From positions 85,391 through 149,390 of the forward strand of contig VGMG01000002.1 of the NCBI GenBank assembly GCA_016866495.1: 64,000 bases of DNA, in the 5' to 3' direction. Origin of the DNA: Chlamydiota bacterium. GTDB taxonomy: Bacteria > Chlamydiota > Chlamydiia > Chlamydiales > RGXB01. Positions 51,063 through 59,357 of the stretch are shown here, piece after piece; positions within the stretch are counted from its first letter, which is position 1; every line of letters starts with the position of its first letter. The notes beneath the pieces are model-generated. The model searched no databases. It was not told where the DNA came from and saw nothing but the letters and a program-made list of their open reading frames with translations. The translations under genes and the position numbers were made by a program.

Positions 51063-52631
51063 ATGCAAATGTACCAGCCTATTGCCCGTAAGTACAGACC
51101 GAAACTTTTTAAAGAAGTTTTTGGACAACAGATTGTTATCGACACTTTACAAAATGCAATCAAAAATCAAAGAGTCGCTGCAAACTATCTTTTTTCAGGG
51201 ACAAGAGGTACGGGAAAAACAACGATAGCCCGGCTATTTGCTCGAGCAATCAATTGTGAGAATCTTTCCGATGAGGCTGAACCCTGCAACCATTGTGCAA
51301 GTTGTTTACAAATGCTGGGTGGCGCCTCCATGGAGCTTATGGAAATCGATGGAGCCTCAAACCGTGGCATTGACGATATCCGCTTGATTAGCGAAGGGGT
51401 GGCTTTTGCGCCTCCTAAGGGGCGATTCCGTGTCTATTTGATCGACGAAGTGCATATGCTTACTAAAGAGGCCTTCAATGCTCTTTTGAAAACTTTAGAG
51501 GAGCCTCCCTCCTATGTAAAATTTTTCTTTGCGACGACAGAACCGCATAAAGTACCTTTAACTATACAAAGTCGGTGTCAAAAATTTGATCTTCAAAGAA
51601 TTCGCTTAGAGACCATCATCTCAAAGCTTGAGTCGATCGTTAGTGACCAAAAACTACAAGCCGACTTCGCTTCTCTCTCATTAATTGCCGAAGCAGCACA
51701 GGGTAGCATGCGAGATGCAGAATCTCTTTTAGATCAGCTCCTTTGCACCTCAAATGGCTCGCTTACGATAGAAATCGTACGTGCCTCTTTGGGGAAAGTT
51801 TCTAAAGAGGGGCTTTTTACAATAGATCGAGCCATCCAAAAACGCTCTATTGAAGATCTGAAAAAGGCATCGGACTCTCTTTTGCTCTCCGGAAAAGAGA
51901 CCTCTCTATTGATTGAAGATCTTGCAGAGCATTTACGCAACCACCTTTTATGTTTGCAAAAAAGCCTAGACGCTAAATCCTACCATTTGAGTGAAGCTGA
52001 GTATCAAACCTACCAGGAGTTGAGTCAAAATTACAACCAAGCATCTCTTCTGGAGATGCTTGAGCTAATCTACCCTTTCTTTCATCAGCCAACGAGACCT
52101 TTTTTATCTCAGCAGCAGTTTGAAACACTGTTAATCCTGTTGATGAAAAAAAATCATCGCCCTTCAATCTCGGCAATTGTTGAGCGGCTCGAAGAGCTAG
52201 AAAAAAAACTTGTAAAAAGCCCCTCTTTTTCAAAAGAGCTTAGCGAGACTATAGATCCCTCTTCAACCTTAAGGATCGATTCCACACCGGTCATTTTAAA
52301 TCCCCCAATAGAGCACAATGACAAAAAAGAACAGGTTGTCCCGATAGATGAAAAAACTCTGGTGGAGGAAATAGATCTCGTCTCGGCTGAAGAAAAAATA
52401 GAGAGTAAAGAAACTGTAGAGATTCAAAGAGTCAAAGTAGCGCCACATCCTCCCATTCATGAGACTTTATCCACCGATGACCAGATTACCGATACAAAGG
52501 CAGCTCAACCTGTTTCTTTAGATACTCAGGCTCAAAAAAGTTCCCCCTCTTTGACCCTTTTACCTGCTAGTGTACGCCACCAAAATCTTATCCAGTTTGC
52601 GATTGTCGAGTGGAACGCCGTACCTCAATAA
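51063..52631 (+). CDS. dnaX: DNA polymerase III subunits gamma/tau
   Basis: 522 residues. AAA+ clamp-loader ATPase with YRPKLFKEVFGQ, Walker A GTRGTGKTT, a four-Cys zinc module (CEN...CNHCASC), DEVHML and the SRC motif in TIQSRCQKF. Domain III ends near residue 360; the C-terminal ~150 residues are Glu/Lys-rich and linker-like. No clear ribosome binding site; ATG at 51063 or the second ATG two codons later may be used. ybaB follows, the usual bacterial pairing. Confidence 0.95.
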   Translation: MQMYQPIARKYRPKLFKEVFGQQIVIDTLQNAIKNQRVAANYLFSGTRGTGKTTIARLFARAINCENLSDEAEPCNHCASCLQMLGGASMELMEIDGASNRGIDDIRLISEGVAFAPPKGRFRVYLIDEVHMLTKEAFNALLKTLEEPPSYVKFFFATTEPHKVPLTIQSRCQKFDLQRIRLETIISKLESIVSDQKLQADFASLSLIAEAAQGSMRDAESLLDQLLCTSNGSLTIEIVRASLGKVSKEGLFTIDRAIQKRSIEDLKKASDSLLLSGKETSLLIEDLAEHLRNHLLCLQKSLDAKSYHLSEAEYQTYQELSQNYNQASLLEMLELIYPFFHQPTRPFLSQQQFETLLILLMKKNHRPSISAIVERLEELEKKLVKSPSFSKELSETIDPSSTLRIDSTPVILNPPIEHNDKKEQVVPIDEKTLVEEIDLVSAEEKIESKETVEIQRVKVAPHPPIHETLSTDDQITDTKAAQPVSLDTQAQKSSPSLTLLPASVRHQNLIQFAIVEWNAVPQ

Positions 52632-52665
52632 AATCTGAAAACATGAAAAATCACTAAGGAAACCT

Positions 52666-52932
52666 ATGGGAAGCGGATTTTTGAAAAAAAAGAAAAACCA
52701 ACACAATATTTCTGAGCAATTAGAAAGACTCACTCTAGAGCTCAAATCTAAAGAGTACGTAGGATTTGCACCCTCCCAGTTGGTGGAGATTACCTTAACA
52801 GGCAACAAAGAAATGAAACGCATTAAGATCAAAAAAGAATGTGTTAACCCAGACGATGTCGAAGGCCTTGAGGATCTCATTTTGGCAGCTTACGGGGATG
52901 CTGAAAAAAAAATGGAACATTTTCCGCTCTAA
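52666..52932 (+). CDS. ybaB: YbaB/EbfC-family nucleoid-associated protein
   Basis: 88 residues, slightly short. The family core is visible: SPQLVEITLTGN-like stretch (PSQLVEITLTGNKEM), INPD as VNPDDVEGLEDLILAAYGDA. The family binds DNA as a dimer. The N-terminus is Lys-rich (FLKKKKNQH). Follows dnaX by 34 bp and is ended by a strong stem-loop. Confidence 0.92.
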   Translation: MGSGFLKKKKNQHNISEQLERLTLELKSKEYVGFAPSQLVEITLTGNKEMKRIKIKKECVNPDDVEGLEDLILAAYGDAEKKMEHFPL

Positions 52933-52937
52933 TGGTT

Positions 52938-52965
52938 AAGTCGCTTTTAAAAAGCGACTTTCTCT
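52938..52965. terminator. Bidirectional terminator between ybaB and ptsI
   Basis: AAGTCGCTTTT pairs with AAAAGCGACTT over 11 bases, followed by TCTCTTTTT on the plus side. Separates two convergent genes. Confidence 0.85.
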
Positions 52966-52991
52966 TTTTATTCTCTCAACCTAAAGCTCTC

Positions 52992-54641
52992 TTAGCTAAG
53001 AAGACTTTTAACCTCTTCTGATGAGCTAGCTGCACAAACTTTTTGGGCGAGTTGAGAGGCTTTATGCCAGTCCGATGCTAGTATCTTCTGTTTAATTTGT
53101 GGGATTTCATGAAATGAGCAAGAGAAATCGGTTGCACCCAATCCCAAAAGAAGCTCTGTAAAAACAGGATTTGAAACAATTTCACCGCAAACACTTACAG
53201 GTTTACCAGCTGATTTGGCTTTTGCCACAATTTCTTGAATCATTTTGAATAGAGCGGGTTGGTATAAACAAAAATCGGCAGAATCGCGGTGAATCTCTAT
53301 CAAAGCCTGAGTCAAGTCGTTTGTCCCTATCGCTAGAAAATCGGCCACGTTCAAGATAGATTCTAACTCAAAGCTTGTAAGAGGTGATTCAATCATCGCT
53401 CCCAGTCGAACCTCTTGAGACAGGTGAAACTTTTTTTTCAAATGGAGAATCTCTTTATGCACCTCTTCCAATTCATTTGCGCTCACCACATACGGTATCA
53501 GAATGTTTAAGAGCGTATTTTTTGAGGCTTTCATGAGTGAGCTAAGTTGCAACTCTAAAATTTCACTTCTTTCGAGGAGGTATTGTACAGATCGTAATCT
53601 CCCCCTTTTTGGATCAGGATCATGAAGAAAGTTCTTATCACCTCCCAAATCAAAAAGGCGAAAAACCACTTTTTCAGGGTGGACCTCTTCAAGAATAGAT
53701 TGATAAAGAACAATCTGACGCTCTTCACAAAAAGCGATCTCCCTATCATGCAAAAGCAAAAATTCGGTTCTGTAAAGACCAATCCCATTTTTTAATTCTT
53801 TTGAATACTCGATGCCATCAAATGTCGATTGAATACAGATCCTATGACCATCTTTAGTTTGAAGATTAGGACCCATTTGTTGATTATAAAGCGGGTGTTC
53901 TACCTCGGCTTCGTATGAATCTATAAGCTCGAAAGAAGGATCGACAAAAAGGATCCCTTTTGTAGAATCCAAAAGAATGTTTTTCCCCTCGTGAGGTTCC
54001 AAAATTGACAAATCCTCAACAATAAGGTGGGGAATTGCTCTACTTTTTAATACTACAGAGGTATGAGATGCACTAGATCCGTTTAAACTTATAAATCCCC
54101 TTACCCCTTTCAAAGCTCCTTGAGCTGCCATAGAGGGGGTCACCTCTTTTACACACACAATCGCTTGGTGAAAATCTTGAGGAACTTTAGGTTCACTTCC
54201 ATGCAGATGGTATATGATACGCATTTTTAAATCTTGAAGATCGGCAGCTCTTTCCTTAAAAAAGGGATCATGTGTTGCTTGCAAGACCTTGAAAACATTT
54301 TCTAAACAATTCTCTAGAGATTGCTCGGCGGTAAAACTTGATTCGATAATTTTTGTCTCTACTTCTTGCTTGAAGAGAGGATCTTCGAGGATAGCCAGAT
54401 GCGCTTCAAAAATAGTGGCTGATTCTAGGTGGTTTAGAGCACTCAAACGTTTCAAAAGAGCTAAAATCTCTTTTTTTGTAATACCAAGTGCTCTTTGATA
54501 ATTGGCGATCTCTTCTTGAGGATTAAAATGAGAGGCATTTCTTTTTGGGAAAGATTTTTCGCGATAGATAAAAAGGGGACCTAACGCAACTCCTTTCAAA
54601 ATAGGCTTACCGTCAAAAGCAATTAAAGAGTGCGTTGTCAT
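52992..54641 (-). CDS. ptsI: PTS enzyme I (phosphoenolpyruvate-protein phosphotransferase)
   Basis: 549 residues. The phospho-acceptor is His193 in NGSSASHTSVVL, and the PEP-binding barrel shows FRLFDLGGDKN, GLYRTEFLLL and the catalytic Cys in VCGEIVSNP. It takes phosphate from PEP and passes it to HPr. hprK lies directly upstream with a 10-bp gap; neither HPr nor any sugar EII gene is in the window. In chlamydiae the PTS proteins are thought to be mainly regulatory. Confidence 0.95.
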   Translation of the reverse strand: MTTHSLIAFDGKPILKGVALGPLFIYREKSFPKRNASHFNPQEEIANYQRALGITKKEILALLKRLSALNHLESATIFEAHLAILEDPLFKQEVETKIIESSFTAEQSLENCLENVFKVLQATHDPFFKERAADLQDLKMRIIYHLHGSEPKVPQDFHQAIVCVKEVTPSMAAQGALKGVRGFISLNGSSASHTSVVLKSRAIPHLIVEDLSILEPHEGKNILLDSTKGILFVDPSFELIDSYEAEVEHPLYNQQMGPNLQTKDGHRICIQSTFDGIEYSKELKNGIGLYRTEFLLLHDREIAFCEERQIVLYQSILEEVHPEKVVFRLFDLGGDKNFLHDPDPKRGRLRSVQYLLERSEILELQLSSLMKASKNTLLNILIPYVVSANELEEVHKEILHLKKKFHLSQEVRLGAMIESPLTSFELESILNVADFLAIGTNDLTQALIEIHRDSADFCLYQPALFKMIQEIVAKAKSAGKPVSVCGEIVSNPVFTELLLGLGATDFSCSFHEIPQIKQKILASDWHKASQLAQKVCAASSSEEVKSLLS

Positions 54642-54651
54642 AATTTTGCCT

Positions 54652-55614
54652 CTAGAGTATATCTAAGGAGGTTTCTTTCGAACAAGCTTTCTTTGACAGA
54701 GTATCTAAAAGTCGAACGTTGAATTCTTTTGCTGAATTGTAACCGGTTTCTTTTAGGCGATGGTTTAACACTATAGTCTCCAACAAAAGAACAACGTCTC
54801 TGCCCGGTTTTACGGGCATAATATAAAACGGCACTTTGATGTTGAGAAGCTCACAAAATTTCTCTTCAAGCCCTATCCTGTCATAAAAATGGGTATCATC
54901 CCATTGCTCTAACTTAACTATGAGGTCAATTTTTTTTGATTCAGAAATACAAACAGCCCCATAAAGATGCGCAACATTGATGATTCCAATTCCCCGAATC
55001 TCTAGTAAATGGCGCGTGAGCTCAGGACCAGTCCCCTCAAGATAACCGCCCTTCTTTTTAGAAACTAAGACGACATCGTCCGCAATCAAACGGTGTCCTC
55101 TCTCTATCAGCCCCAAGGCAGCTTCGCTTTTACCAACAGAAGAATTCCCCTGGATCAAAAGACCAATACCGAACACCTCTACAAGTGTGCCATGGCAGGA
55201 CATAGTGGGAGCAAACTCCTCCACTAAAATTACCGTCAATCGGGTGATGAGATTCATCGTAGATAAGCTCGAGCGAAAAAGAGGAATCCTTTTTTCGTTG
55301 CAAATTTCTATTAATTCTTTCGGAGGACGATACCTTCTTGCGACAAAAATTGCCGGAAGTTTTTTGCCAAAAAGAAGAGACAATCGCTCTTTTCTCTCTT
55401 CTTGAGATATATCTTTTAGGTATTCAATCTCAATTTTTCCAAAAACAAGTATGCGCCTCTCAGACCGATGTTTGAGATAACCACAAAGTGCTAAACCGGG
55501 ACGCTCCACTTCCGGAACGATGATTTTTTTCTCTTTGAGCCCCTCTGACCCAGCAGTGAGCTCTAAATTTAAGGGCTCTTTATACTTCTGAAGTAGCTCA
55601 TGAACGGTTAACAT
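54652..55614 (-). CDS. hprK: HPr kinase/phosphorylase
   Basis: 320 residues. Walker A loop GNSSVGKSE at residues 156-164, preceded by the catalytic HGTLVEVFG (His141) and followed by LIADDVVLV. The N-terminal ~130 residues are the ligand-binding part. Phosphorylates or dephosphorylates a Ser of HPr in response to ATP or phosphate, a carbon-control switch. First gene of the hprK-ptsI pair. Confidence 0.95.
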   Translation of the reverse strand: MLTVHELLQKYKEPLNLELTAGSEGLKEKKIIVPEVERPGLALCGYLKHRSERRILVFGKIEIEYLKDISQEERKERLSLLFGKKLPAIFVARRYRPPKELIEICNEKRIPLFRSSLSTMNLITRLTVILVEEFAPTMSCHGTLVEVFGIGLLIQGNSSVGKSEAALGLIERGHRLIADDVVLVSKKKGGYLEGTGPELTRHLLEIRGIGIINVAHLYGAVCISESKKIDLIVKLEQWDDTHFYDRIGLEEKFCELLNIKVPFYIMPVKPGRDVVLLLETIVLNHRLKETGYNSAKEFNVRLLDTLSKKACSKETSLDIL

Positions 55615-55799
55615 GGAAACGATCCAACCTAAAGTTCTATCTTGCCAAAGATCGCATTACAGTTGCAACAAACCCTTGAAAAAAACCACGTTTTGCAAAC
55701 AAGTCCCCCTTTTTTTTGCTACTTGGGTTTTTTGAATGTTTATTTCTATTTTCTGAAATTCTCTAGAACATAAATCAGGTTTATTTTAGTTTTGTTCAT

Positions 55800-55805
55800 T
55801 ATAAT
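55800..55805 (+). promoter_or_regulatory. Possible -10 box for the FkbM methyltransferase gene
   Basis: A perfect TATAAT lies 25 bp before the ATG. No convincing -35 is found 16-18 bp upstream. Confidence 0.35.
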
Positions 55806-55829
55806 TTTATTGAAAACACAAAAAGGTTT

Positions 55830-56570
55830 ATGATGCTTTCTAATTGGATTCATATTCTAAGCTTTTTAAGCTCCATCCTTTTCACTCACATTTGTCTTTT
55901 TGGCCTCTCTCATGAGGAACGATTGATCTTTTTCAAAAAAAGGGGGTTCAAGCCCAAAGTCATATACGATATCGGGGCTTACCATGGTGAATGGACGAAA
56001 AATATAAGTGCAATTTTTCCAAAGTCCCGTTTTTATATGTTTGAAGCAAATGCTAAGCATCAAGCAAATTTAGAAAAAATCGGACATCCTTATTTTATTG
56101 GTGTTCTTGGGAATGAAAATAAACTGACAAAATTCTATTCAATCGATGGGACAGGTGATAGTCTTTTACGCGAGCAAACTTTCCTATATGAAAAAGGGCG
56201 CTGTCGAGAAGAAACCGTTATGATGTCTACTCTCCAAAAAGTACTAGAGGAAAATTCCATACCCAGACCCGATTTAGTTAAATTAGATGTTCAAGGAGCG
56301 GAAAAAATGATTATCGAGGGTGGCTTAAATATTATCACAAATGCCGAAATGATTATTTTAGAGACAAAAATACTCCCCTATAATCAAGATGCTCCCCTGG
56401 CTACTGAAATTATGACTTATATGGATCAAATCGGTTATAATCTCCTGGACATAGCTGAGCTTCATTACTTTGGACAGGGAAATAAGAGAGAATTGTTCGA
56501 GGTGGACTTTATTTTTGTCAAAAAAACTTCCCCATTTTTCCGACGAGGAATCCTCGTAAAAGAGGGTTGA
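55830..56570 (+). CDS. FkbM-family methyltransferase
   Basis: 246 residues. After a hydrophobic start (residues ~8-28, signal or anchor) comes a SAM-binding fold: YDIGAYHGEWTKNI, FYMFEANAKH and the FkbM signature LVKLDVQGAEKMIIEGG. FkbM enzymes O-methylate sugars, lipids or small molecules. The anchor suggests work at the membrane. AAAAGG precedes two consecutive ATGs; the second (55833) has better spacing. Stands alone. Confidence 0.85.
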   Translation: MMLSNWIHILSFLSSILFTHICLFGLSHEERLIFFKKRGFKPKVIYDIGAYHGEWTKNISAIFPKSRFYMFEANAKHQANLEKIGHPYFIGVLGNENKLTKFYSIDGTGDSLLREQTFLYEKGRCREETVMMSTLQKVLEENSIPRPDLVKLDVQGAEKMIIEGGLNIITNAEMIILETKILPYNQDAPLATEIMTYMDQIGYNLLDIAELHYFGQGNKRELFEVDFIFVKKTSPFFRRGILVKEG

Positions 56571-56761
56571 AAAAGCTCCATTATTTATAAAAAAAATTAT
56601 CAATTAACCTAAATCCTCTTTAGGTCGTATGGGGTTTTATTTTTCGTTTAGATGCCCCTGAGGCAGCTTGATCTTTTCCTTTAATACTATTCTTTCTTTT
56701 GGCCTCCGTTTTTCAAAAAAGAGTTAATTTTATTTGCTTTTTTTGTTAAGGCAGTAAAATT

Positions 56762-58030
56762 ATGGACCATCAAATTGTTGTCATAGGAGGGGGCTTTGCG
56801 GGACTTAATGTCATCCAAAAGCTCAAAAACAGCCCGTGTAAGATCACCCTGATTGATAAAATCAATTCCCATGTTTTTCAACCCCTACTCTACCAAGTAG
56901 CTACGGCTAGTTTATCGGAGTCCTCTATCTCAAAACCTCTAAGGGAGATATTCAAAAATCAGCAAAATGTCGAAGTCCTAATGGGTTATGTGGTGCGCGT
57001 CGACCGTGAACACAAGAAAATTTTCTTTCATGATGGACATGAGCTTTTTTATGATACACTCATACTTTCCACAGGTGCCAAGCACTCCTATTTTGGAAAT
57101 CCCCACTTTGAGGCTTTTGCCCCTGGTTTGAAAACCCTGGAAGACGCCTATAGAATTAAAGAGCGTCTCCTATTGGCTTTTGAACGTGCCGAAAAATCGG
57201 AAAATCCCAAAGAGCTTATGGAGCACATGGTTTTTATCGTGATTGGAGCGGGACCTACAGGTGTAGAGCTTGCGGGCTCTATTGCCGAATTAAAAAATGT
57301 CACCTTACGTAAAAACTTTAGACATATCGACCCACATAAAGCCCGGGTAATTCTCATAGAAGGGTTTGCTGAGGTACTCCCCCCCTACCCTGAATCACTT
57401 AGAAAAAGGGCTCATAAAGATCTTGTTTCTTTAGGGGTAGAAATTCTCACAGGCACCAAAGTAACAAACATCCTCTCCCATGGTATCGAAACTGATAAAG
57501 GGTTTATGCGTGCAGAAGCGGTGATCTGGGCTGCAGGTAACGAGGCTTCACCTCTTTTAAAAACTTTAGGGACTGAGCTTGACCGGCAAGGTAGAGCAAT
57601 TGTAGAACCCCATTTACATCTTCCTAAAGATCCCCATGTTTTTGTGATTGGAGATGCAGCGCACTTCAAAGGCAAAGAGGGCGTGCCTCTTGCCGGTATT
57701 GCACCTGTGGCAATACAAATGGGCTCTTATTTAGGAAAGTTTTTAAGCGCTAAATTAAAAGGGCAAAATGAGCACAAACCGTTTTCCTATTTCGATAAGG
57801 GAATGATGGCGACTATAGGGAGTTATCGAGCTGTTGCCGTTTCAGGTAAACTGAAACTTCAGGGCTTCATCGCCTGGTTAGCCTGGCTTTTTATCCATTT
57901 AATTTACTTAGTCTCGTTTAGAAATCGGTTAATGGTAGCTTTAGACTGGATGATCCACTATTTATCAGGAAGAGCTAGACACAATCGAGTGATCATTAAG
58001 CCCGTTGAGGAGTTAGACAAAGAAAATTAG
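56762..58030 (+). CDS. ndh: NADH dehydrogenase, type II (NDH-2)
   Basis: 422 residues. The FAD loop is VVIGGGFAGLNV, the NADH loop is VIGAGPTGVELAGSIAE, and FVIGDAAH closes the FAD site. PLLYQVATASL is a family mark. The C-terminal ~60 residues hold a hydrophobic and amphipathic membrane anchor (GFIAWLAWLFIHLIYLV). It passes electrons from NADH to quinone without pumping. Site AAGGCAG lies eight bases before the ATG. Chlamydiaceae rely on Nqr as I recall, so this is a difference. Confidence 0.94.
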   Translation: MDHQIVVIGGGFAGLNVIQKLKNSPCKITLIDKINSHVFQPLLYQVATASLSESSISKPLREIFKNQQNVEVLMGYVVRVDREHKKIFFHDGHELFYDTLILSTGAKHSYFGNPHFEAFAPGLKTLEDAYRIKERLLLAFERAEKSENPKELMEHMVFIVIGAGPTGVELAGSIAELKNVTLRKNFRHIDPHKARVILIEGFAEVLPPYPESLRKRAHKDLVSLGVEILTGTKVTNILSHGIETDKGFMRAEAVIWAAGNEASPLLKTLGTELDRQGRAIVEPHLHLPKDPHVFVIGDAAHFKGKEGVPLAGIAPVAIQMGSYLGKFLSAKLKGQNEHKPFSYFDKGMMATIGSYRAVAVSGKLKLQGFIAWLAWLFIHLIYLVSFRNRLMVALDWMIHYLSGRARHNRVIIKPVEELDKEN

Positions 58031-58075
58031 CCACACCTTTAAAGAAAGCTGTCTTTATACTATCCTTATCAGGCT

Positions 58076-59224
58076 GTGTGCTATAAAAGCCCTCTTTTCA
58101 AGTTTTTTCCTTTGCAAAATAGTGCCCTTGTAGTGGGTTCTGGCCTCCTTTTTTCTACTACGTTTTTTTCTGTTTGTCTCTTGAATAAACTACTAATTTG
58201 CGTCCTTATAGTTCCAATAGCCCTAATGCATCCTTTGCTCTTTCTTCTATCAACACTTTTGGGGCTTTTATCCCCAAATCACCCAATCGAATTTTTGAAT
58301 TTGAAAGATCTTTTTTTATCCTCTCAAAAAGCCATCGAATCAAAATTTGACGCAATTTACCCCCCTGAAATAGCCCAATTTTATAAAACGTTTCTCTTAG
58401 GTAAAAGTGCCGAGCGTAACTTGAGCTTTATGTTTCAATCTTTGGGTTTAAGTCATCTTTTGGCGATCTCTGGTTTCCATTTTCAATCAATTCTATCCAC
58501 ATTTGACCTCATTCTATCTCGATGTTTTAAAGGAAGAACTTATTTGAGTATACTACTTTTAGTAGCTGTCGGATACATCCTGTTAGTCCAGCTTTCGCCC
58601 TCAGTATTGAGAAGTTTTCTTTCAATTTTTTTGACACTTTTGGCGCCCATAACAAAACGATTTTCGGACTCAAAAAATATTTTTTTTCTCTCTTATTTTC
58701 TCGTGTTTTTGTTGATGCCAGAAAAATTCCATCAACTTGGCTCTGTTTTAAGTTTTTTGGCCACCTTCGGGATTCTTTTCTACAGTCGAAATATAAATAA
58801 TTTTTTTGAGAAAAACTTTCTAAAAACCTCTCTTTACTTTTTTCCCTCTTTTAAAAATCGGATAAAAAAATTTTTTTTTGATCTTCTCAGTCTAAATTTG
58901 GCGGTAACATTTGTTACCCTCCCCTATATTCTCTTACAGATCAAAGAATTTCCCCCCTTGGCGCTCATAACGAATCTTTTCATTCCCCCTCTCATGCTCC
59001 CCACAGTATTTTTATGCGTTGTGTCTTTAGCCCTCCCCCCTTTTTCACCCTTGTGCAGCTGGTATACAAAAAAAATTCTTCTCATTTTAGAGCTGGTGCC
59101 ACGCCCTTTCACTTTTAATTTAACCGCCCCCCCAAATTTAGAACCTTGGCTAGAGACCGCTCTTATTCTTATAATTGCCCTCCCCATTCTTCGCTCTTGC
59201 CTTAAAACAGCAGATACTGTTTAA
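58076..59224 (+). CDS. comEC: ComEC/Rec2-type DNA-uptake channel, short form
   Basis: 382 residues, from GTG; no in-frame ATG is near the start. The central competence domain is clear: TFLLGKSAERNLSFMFQSLGLSHLLAISGFHF, then LSPSVLRSFLSIFL and SFLATFGILFYS, with eight or so membrane helices. The C-terminal metallo-beta-lactamase part and probably the N-terminal OB part of full-length ComEC (700 or more residues) are absent. It would carry single-stranded DNA through the inner membrane. Confidence 0.85.
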   Translation: MCYKSPLFKFFPLQNSALVVGSGLLFSTTFFSVCLLNKLLICVLIVPIALMHPLLFLLSTLLGLLSPNHPIEFLNLKDLFLSSQKAIESKFDAIYPPEIAQFYKTFLLGKSAERNLSFMFQSLGLSHLLAISGFHFQSILSTFDLILSRCFKGRTYLSILLLVAVGYILLVQLSPSVLRSFLSIFLTLLAPITKRFSDSKNIFFLSYFLVFLLMPEKFHQLGSVLSFLATFGILFYSRNINNFFEKNFLKTSLYFFPSFKNRIKKFFFDLLSLNLAVTFVTLPYILLQIKEFPPLALITNLFIPPLMLPTVFLCVVSLALPPFSPLCSWYTKKILLILELVPRPFTFNLTAPPNLEPWLETALILIIALPILRSCLKTADTV

Positions 59225-59242
59225 TATTTGATAAAGTTTCGT

Positions 59243-59316
59243 GGCGGACGTAGCTCAGTTGGTAGAGCTCCAGATTGTGGATCTGGCTGTCGCGGGTTCG
59301 AGTCCCGTCGTTCGCC
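59243..59316 (+). tRNA. tRNA-His (GTG)
   Basis: Acceptor GCGGACG pairs with CGTTCGC (one G-U pair), with G at -1 opposite C73, the histidine hallmark. Anticodon stem CCAGA/TCTGG encloses TTGTGGA with anticodon GTG. T loop TTCGAGT. CCA is not encoded. Confidence 0.96.
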
Positions 59317-59357
59317 CTTCTTGCTTTAAATAAGCTTAATCCATACCCTTTAGGTAA

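Noticed and set aside
51958..51964. AAAAAAG slippery site for dnaX frameshifting
   Set aside because: The heptamer is out of phase with the reading frame (codons are CAA AAA AGC), so the usual -1 slip of E. coli dnaX cannot take place here.
44194..59316. tRNA-linked genomic island between tRNA-Cys and tRNA-His
   Set aside because: No integrase, no direct repeats of tRNA 3' ends, and the genes between them are mostly housekeeping with the same base composition.
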